Assembly (NCBI GenBank): GCA_024635885.1
Contig: JAGXIA010000010.1
Span: forward strand, 1-8,967
Length of the DNA stretch: 8,967 bases
Direction of reading: 5' to 3'
Source of the DNA: Helicobacteraceae bacterium
GTDB lineage: Bacteria; Campylobacterota; Campylobacteria; Campylobacterales; Sulfurimonadaceae
Below the pieces are notes generated by a model, which saw nothing but the letters and a program-made list of their open reading frames with translations, had not been told where the DNA came from and did no database searches. The stretch's first letter is position 1. Every line of letters begins with the position of its first letter. Below are positions 6,634-8,967 of this stretch, piece after piece. The position numbers were made by a program, and so were the translations under genes.

Positions 6634-6664
6634 TCTTTTTTTTTCTTTATCTTTTTTCTTTTTT
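6634..6664 (+). repeat. Polypyrimidine tract directly after dnaA
   Basis: Thirty of 31 plus-strand bases are C or T, mostly T, with one A at 6649. The tract runs to the dnaA stop codon, so the dnaA transcript has a matching purine run right after its stop. It may add flexibility or single-strandedness to the origin or only reflect relaxed intergenic sequence. It is not in the orientation of a U-tract for dnaA termination. Confidence 0.5.
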
Positions 6665-7970
6665 ATGAATTGGAGGTTATTTTATTTGTTAATTCATCGA
6701 TTTTTACTTTAAAATCTTCATCATTTTCTATTAACTCATTAATTTTTTTAAGAGTATGACTTATAGCAGTGTGGTCTTTCATGCCGAAATACTGGGCAAG
6801 TTGAGGCATAGTATTTTGAGTAAGTTCACGGCATATATAAATAGCTATTCTTCTTGCATATACTAAATTTTTACTTCTGCCTTTAGAGCGGATTTCACTT
6901 GGTTTAATATTTAAATCTTTTGAGACACTTTTTGTAATAATATCCATAGTCAGATTTGCACGATTTTCCTGAACCTGATCTTTTAATACATTTTTTGTAA
7001 ACTGTAAATCAATATCAATATGCATCAATTGTGAATAAGCATGCAGCTTTGAAAGAATACCTTCTATTTCACGTACGTTACTCTCAATTACCGTTGCTAT
7101 ATAATTTATAATATCTTTTGTCAGGGTTACTTTATTTATTTCACATTTATTTTCAATAATTGCTATTTTTGTTTCAAGTTCTGGCGGTTGAATATCTGCA
7201 ACTAAACCATGCTCAAACCTGCTTTGAAGACGTTTTTCTAAACCGCCTATTTTTTTAGGATGCTTGTCAGCAGTTAAAATTATCTGTTTTCCCGCACCCT
7301 TTAGCGCTTCAAAGGTATGAAAAAATTCTTCTTGAATACCCTCTTTATTGCTTAAAAATTGTATATCATCAATGAGAAGTACATCACATTTACGATATTT
7401 TTCTTGAAATCTTTCCATAGTTTTATTTCTTACATGGCGGATAAAATCATTTAAAAATTGCTCAACTGTTGTATAAATTACAACTTTACCTTGATTTTGA
7501 AAAACGTTACCGGCAGCCTGCATAAGGTGAGTCTTGCCTAAACCAACCCCTCCATAAATAAAAAGAGGATTATAAAGTTCACCTGCTTTTTCACTAACAC
7601 TTTTAACTGCTGCATAAGCAAACTGGTTAGAACCGCCAACCATAAAGTTATCAAATATATGAGACGGATTTAAAAGAGATTGACCTGCTTTTTGTTCTGT
7701 AACTTTTTTTATTTTTCTTTTGTCTAACTGATCTTTTAATGATATGGAAACAGTAACTTTAGAACCATTTTTTACTTCAAAAAGATGTGCGATTTTTTGT
7801 GTATATTTACTCTTAATCCAGTTAGATACAAGTGTATTGGGAGCGTAAAAAACTGCTAAATCACTTGTGGATTTTTTAATATCATATGTTAACTGTTTTA
7901 TATATCTGTTATATTCAACTTCTGTAACTTCTTCTTTAAGTAATAATAATACTTCTTGACCTATACTCAT
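6663..7970 (-). CDS. dnaA: Chromosomal replication initiator protein DnaA
   Basis: DnaA binds origin boxes, oligomerises with ATP and opens the origin. The product is 435 residues. Domain I (about 1-75, with WIKSKY at 51-56) recruits partners, and domain II is a short linker to about 103. AAA+ domain III has Walker A GGVGLGKT (140-147), Walker B VLLIDD (197-202), sensor I TADKHP (233-238) and the arginine-finger segment EKRLQSRFEHG (about 245-255). Domain IV carries the DnaA signature with DHTAISHTLKKI (399-410), which reads the box. Length fits Campylobacterota DnaA, shorter than E. coli (467) because of the short linker. AAGG 6 bases before the ATG supports the start. It lies between two DnaA-box clusters, and a box overlaps its presumed promoter, consistent with autoregulation. 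Confidence 0.98.
   Translation of the reverse strand: MSIGQEVLLLLKEEVTEVEYNRYIKQLTYDIKKSTSDLAVFYAPNTLVSNWIKSKYTQKIAHLFEVKNGSKVTVSISLKDQLDKRKIKKVTEQKAGQSLLNPSHIFDNFMVGGSNQFAYAAVKSVSEKAGELYNPLFIYGGVGLGKTHLMQAAGNVFQNQGKVVIYTTVEQFLNDFIRHVRNKTMERFQEKYRKCDVLLIDDIQFLSNKEGIQEEFFHTFEALKGAGKQIILTADKHPKKIGGLEKRLQSRFEHGLVADIQPPELETKIAIIENKCEINKVTLTKDIINYIATVIESNVREIEGILSKLHAYSQLMHIDIDLQFTKNVLKDQVQENRANLTMDIITKSVSKDLNIKPSEIRSKGRSKNLVYARRIAIYICRELTQNTMPQLAQYFGMKDHTAISHTLKKINELIENDEDFKVKIDELTNKITSNS
7030..7038 (-). other. Perfect DnaA-box match inside dnaA
   Basis: TTATTCACA on the minus strand, identical to three of the four boxes upstream of dnaA. It falls in the codons for Tyr-Ser-Gln (about residues 312-314). 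Whether it is used as a binding site between the two origin halves or is chance cannot be decided from sequence. Confidence 0.35.
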
Positions 7971-7986
7971 TTAAAACCTTATATTG

Positions 7987-8033
7987 TTAGTCCTCAGCGG
8001 TCTTTCAGACAACGCTTGTGGTTCCAAAACTAA
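7987..8033 (-). ncRNA. Structured element in the dnaA 5' leader (unknown class)
   Basis: This is a GC-rich patch in otherwise AT-rich intergenic DNA, ending 16 bases before the dnaA start codon. Nested complementary segments are visible, in plus coordinates: 7987-7991 with 8029-8033 (TTAGT/ACTAA), 7992-7993 with 8020-8021 (CC/GG), 7996-7999 with 8013-8016 (AGCG/CGCT) and 8000-8003 with 8007-8010 (GTCT/AGAC), closing a 3-base loop. It would be transcribed ahead of dnaA. There is no U-run after it, so it is not an intrinsic terminator. I do not recognise an Rfam class. A role in controlling dnaA translation or mRNA stability is speculation; a free small RNA is also possible. Confidence 0.45.
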
Positions 8034-8056
8034 AAAAGAAAATAAATTTTCTTTTT
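8033..8056. repeat. A/T-rich perfect hairpin upstream of the dnaA leader element
   Basis: Ten-base arms (8033-8042 and 8047-8056; one G in the left arm and one C in the right) form a perfect inverted repeat around a 4-base loop. It touches the outer stem of the GC-rich leader element, so the dnaA leader could form two consecutive hairpins, or these arms could compete. The stem is weak, made almost entirely of A-U pairs. Confidence 0.4.
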
Positions 8057-8075
8057 CTTTACGTTTCTCATGTGA

Positions 8076-8081
8076 ATAATA
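8076..8081 (-). promoter_or_regulatory. Candidate dnaA -10 overlapping a DnaA box
   Basis: The minus strand reads TATTAT, overlapping the box at 8071-8079. A start near 8070 would give a leader of about 100 bases containing both hairpins. DnaA bound here would block the promoter, a familiar autorepression design. Other AT-rich hexamers nearby are possible, so the position is tentative. Confidence 0.3.
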
Positions 8082-8084
8082 TCG

Positions 8085-8101
8085 CCTTTTTACAAAAAAG
8101 G
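8085..8101. repeat. Perfect 7-bp dyad between DnaA boxes
   Basis: CCTTTTT (8085-8091) and AAAAAGG (8095-8101) flank a 3-base loop, located between the first and second boxes of the upstream cluster and just upstream of the presumed dnaA promoter. It may be a regulator site or part of the origin architecture; no specific factor can be named. Confidence 0.35.
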
Positions 8102-8197
8102 AATTAAAATAAGTTGATATTATGTGAATAACTAAAGTATTTGCTATGTGAATATGTGAATAATGAAATATATTTGGCATGTGCAAATTAATTTGTA

Positions 8198-8203
8198 TAT
8201 AAT
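8198..8203 (+). promoter_or_regulatory. Candidate -10 of the ruvC promoter
   Basis: A perfect TATAAT, preceded by TTTGTA. Transcription would start near 8210, giving a leader of about 30 bases that includes the AGGA ribosome site at 8231-8234. The upstream DnaA boxes end 35 bases before this element. Confidence 0.55.
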
Positions 8204-8239
8204 CTCTGAATTAAATTGAATATGCTAAATAGGATTCGA

Positions 8240-8722
8240 ATGATAATATTAGGGATTGATCCTGGAACCAGAAACATGGGCTACGCCTTAATTTCATTAG
8301 AAAAAGGGAAAATAGCACTTGTAGAAGCCGGACTTATAAAGATGAAAGCAGAAAATTTACAGTTTCAAATTCCTCAAATGGTAGAGGGTTTGGGAAGTAT
8401 ATTTCTTAAACATACAATTGATGAAGTTGCTATGGAAGATATCTTTTATGCGCATAATCCGGCCACTACAATAAAGCTTGCACAATTTCGTGGAGCAATC
8501 ATGTTAAAACTTCTTCAGGAATTTGGACAGTTTCATGAATATACTGCTCTTCAGGTAAAAAAAGCTCTCACAGGAAATGGTAAAGCTACAAAAGAGCAAG
8601 TAGCATTTATGGTAAAAAGGCTTTTAAATATAAAAAAAGAGATCAAGCCTTTAGATATTTCTGATGCTATAGCCGTTGCTATTACTCATTCACAGAGAGT
8701 TAAACTAAAAGAAAATAAATAA
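8240..8722 (+). CDS. ruvC: Holliday junction resolvase RuvC
   Basis: RuvC is the endonuclease that cuts Holliday junctions made in recombination and fork repair, acting as a dimer with RuvAB. The product is 160 residues, close to the typical 155-175. All four catalytic carboxylates of the RNase H-like active site are in the expected positions: D7 in MIILGIDPGT, E66 in VAMED, and D139 and D142 in LDISDA. I choose ATG 8240 because AGGA (8231-8234) lies 5 bases before it and the protein then starts as RuvC normally does; in-frame TTG 8216 and ATG 8222 would add eight or six residues without a ribosome site. It is transcribed away from dnaA across the upstream box cluster, co-directional with the rightward fork. 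Confidence 0.96.
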   Translation: MIILGIDPGTRNMGYALISLEKGKIALVEAGLIKMKAENLQFQIPQMVEGLGSIFLKHTIDEVAMEDIFYAHNPATTIKLAQFRGAIMLKLLQEFGQFHEYTALQVKKALTGNGKATKEQVAFMVKRLLNIKKEIKPLDISDAIAVAITHSQRVKLKENK

Positions 8723-8736
8723 GATTTTAAATTCGC

Positions 8737-8742
8737 TATAAT
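8737..8742 (+). promoter_or_regulatory. Candidate -10 of the ppnP promoter
   Basis: A perfect TATAAT 14 bases after the ruvC stop. The predicted start near 8749 would give a very short leader (about 13 bases) carrying AAGGA, so ppnP could have its own promoter besides read-through from ruvC. Confidence 0.5.
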
Positions 8743-8761
8743 ACTAAAAAAAGGATTCGTA

Positions 8762-8967
8762 ATGTCAAAATTTGAAAATGTAAGTATAGTTAAAGAGGCC
8801 AATATTTATTATGAGGGCAAAGTAACAAGCAGAACAGTTGAGTTTAATGATGGTACTATTAAATCTTTGGGGATTATGCTTGAAGGCAATTATACATTTA
8901 ATACTGGAGATGCTGAGATTATGGAAATGATGTCGGGTGATTTTGAAGTAAAATTACCAGACAGTGA
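8762..8967 (+). CDS. ppnP: Pyrimidine/purine nucleoside phosphorylase PpnP (N-terminal part, runs off the right edge)
   Basis: Sixty-eight codons are visible, starting MSKFENVSIV. Segments such as YYEGKV, IMLEGNYTFNTGDAEIM and MSGDFEVKLPD match the YaiE/PpnP family (formerly DUF1255), whose E. coli member has YFSGKV, VMVEGEYTFSTAEPEEM and ISGALNVLLPD. PpnP is a small cupin-fold enzyme that phosphorolyses a broad range of nucleosides to base and ribose-1-phosphate. The family is about 95-105 residues, so roughly a third is missing. AGGA 6 bases before the ATG supports the start, and the 8-mer AGGATTCG is shared with the ruvC ribosome site. It follows ruvC by 39 bases in the same direction. Confidence 0.9.
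   Translation, partial: MSKFENVSIVKEANIYYEGKVTSRTVEFNDGTIKSLGIMLEGNYTFNTGDAEIMEMMSGDFEVKLPDS

Larger units (their letters stand above)
8071..8163 (-). other. Upstream DnaA-box cluster of oriC (dnaA-ruvC gap)
   Basis: Four DnaA boxes, all in the same orientation on the minus strand: TTATTCACA at 8071-8079, 8123-8131 and 8155-8163, and ATATTCACA at 8147-8155. The last two are adjacent and share one base. They differ from the E. coli box TTATCCACA by one base, in the way typical of Campylobacterota (TTCAC core). By analogy with the bipartite Helicobacter pylori origin, this would be the upstream half, separated by the dnaA gene from the half that is unwound. Confidence 0.75.

Noticed and set aside
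6610..6660. Intrinsic terminator on the plus strand (CAACT/AGTTG hairpin followed by a T-rich run)
   Set aside because: The stem is only 5 bp, contains a DnaA box in the loop, and is separated from the T-run by ATTATATC. No plus-strand gene ends here.
7987..8033. Possible hammerhead ribozyme in the dnaA leader
   Set aside because: The minus strand contains CTGAGGA, which fits CUGANGA, but no GAAA core segment lies in a permissible position in any of the three hammerhead topologies, so the resemblance is coincidental.
7971..8186. Open frame of 71 codons on the minus strand just before dnaA
   Set aside because: It runs through the DnaA-box cluster and the leader hairpins, is biased in composition (His/Ile from the boxes, Lys/Glu from A-tracts) and has no supported ribosome site. 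Its stop abuts the dnaA ATG, which is suggestive of coupling but not enough for a gene call.
1..8967. Mobile elements, CRISPR arrays, tRNA or rRNA genes, or a novel multi-gene defence system
   Set aside because: None is visible. Nearly all coding space is taken by recognised housekeeping genes, and there are no regularly spaced repeats, terminal inverted repeats or target duplications.

Overview
This window is a chromosomal replication-origin neighbourhood from an AT-rich bacterium. It is most consistent with Campylobacterota (the former Epsilonproteobacteria), probably Sulfurimonas or a close relative. The assignment rests on three things: the leftward gene order dnaA-dnaN-gyrB; two clusters of DnaA boxes with the TTCAC core known from this phylum, one on each side of dnaA; and promoters that look like a TATAAT-type -10 with no clear -35. 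The species is inferred from recognition only; no database search was run.

Layout, left to right. The first 26 bases hold the start of a leftward gene that resembles the N-terminus of the GTPase TypA/BipA and runs off the edge. An AT-rich divergent promoter region (27-279) follows, then a rightward CCA-adding-type tRNA nucleotidyltransferase (280-1527). Its stop codon overlaps the stop codon of a leftward, membrane-anchored, degenerate GGDEF-EAL protein (1524-2930). That gene lies 5 bases downstream of gyrB (2936-5245) and is probably cotranscribed with it. A 14-bp perfect hairpin and a candidate promoter separate gyrB from dnaN (5415-6482). The dnaN-dnaA gap (6483-6662) contains what I read as the unwinding half of oriC: an AT-rich tandem repeat, DnaA-trio repeats, a G-tract, two adjacent DnaA boxes, and a second pair of boxes facing them. 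dnaA follows (6663-7970). The gap between dnaA and the divergent ruvC holds a second DnaA-box cluster (8071-8163) and a GC-rich, foldable element in the predicted dnaA 5' leader. ruvC (8240-8722) and the start of ppnP (8762 onward) run rightward.

How it works together: DnaA would bind both box clusters, with dnaA between them (a bipartite origin as established in Helicobacter pylori), and melt the AT-rich tract beside the trios. DnaN (sliding clamp) and GyrB (gyrase ATPase subunit) serve the resulting forks. Genes on each side of the origin point away from it, so they are co-directional with replication, except the nucleotidyltransferase gene, which faces the fork.

The genes themselves are mostly conserved housekeeping genes. 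The less ordinary material is the structured dnaA leader, the DnaA-trio/DUE module overlapping the dnaN start region, the degenerate c-di-GMP-type protein coupled to gyrB, and the dyads between dnaN and gyrB. I found no mobile element, CRISPR array, rRNA or tRNA gene.
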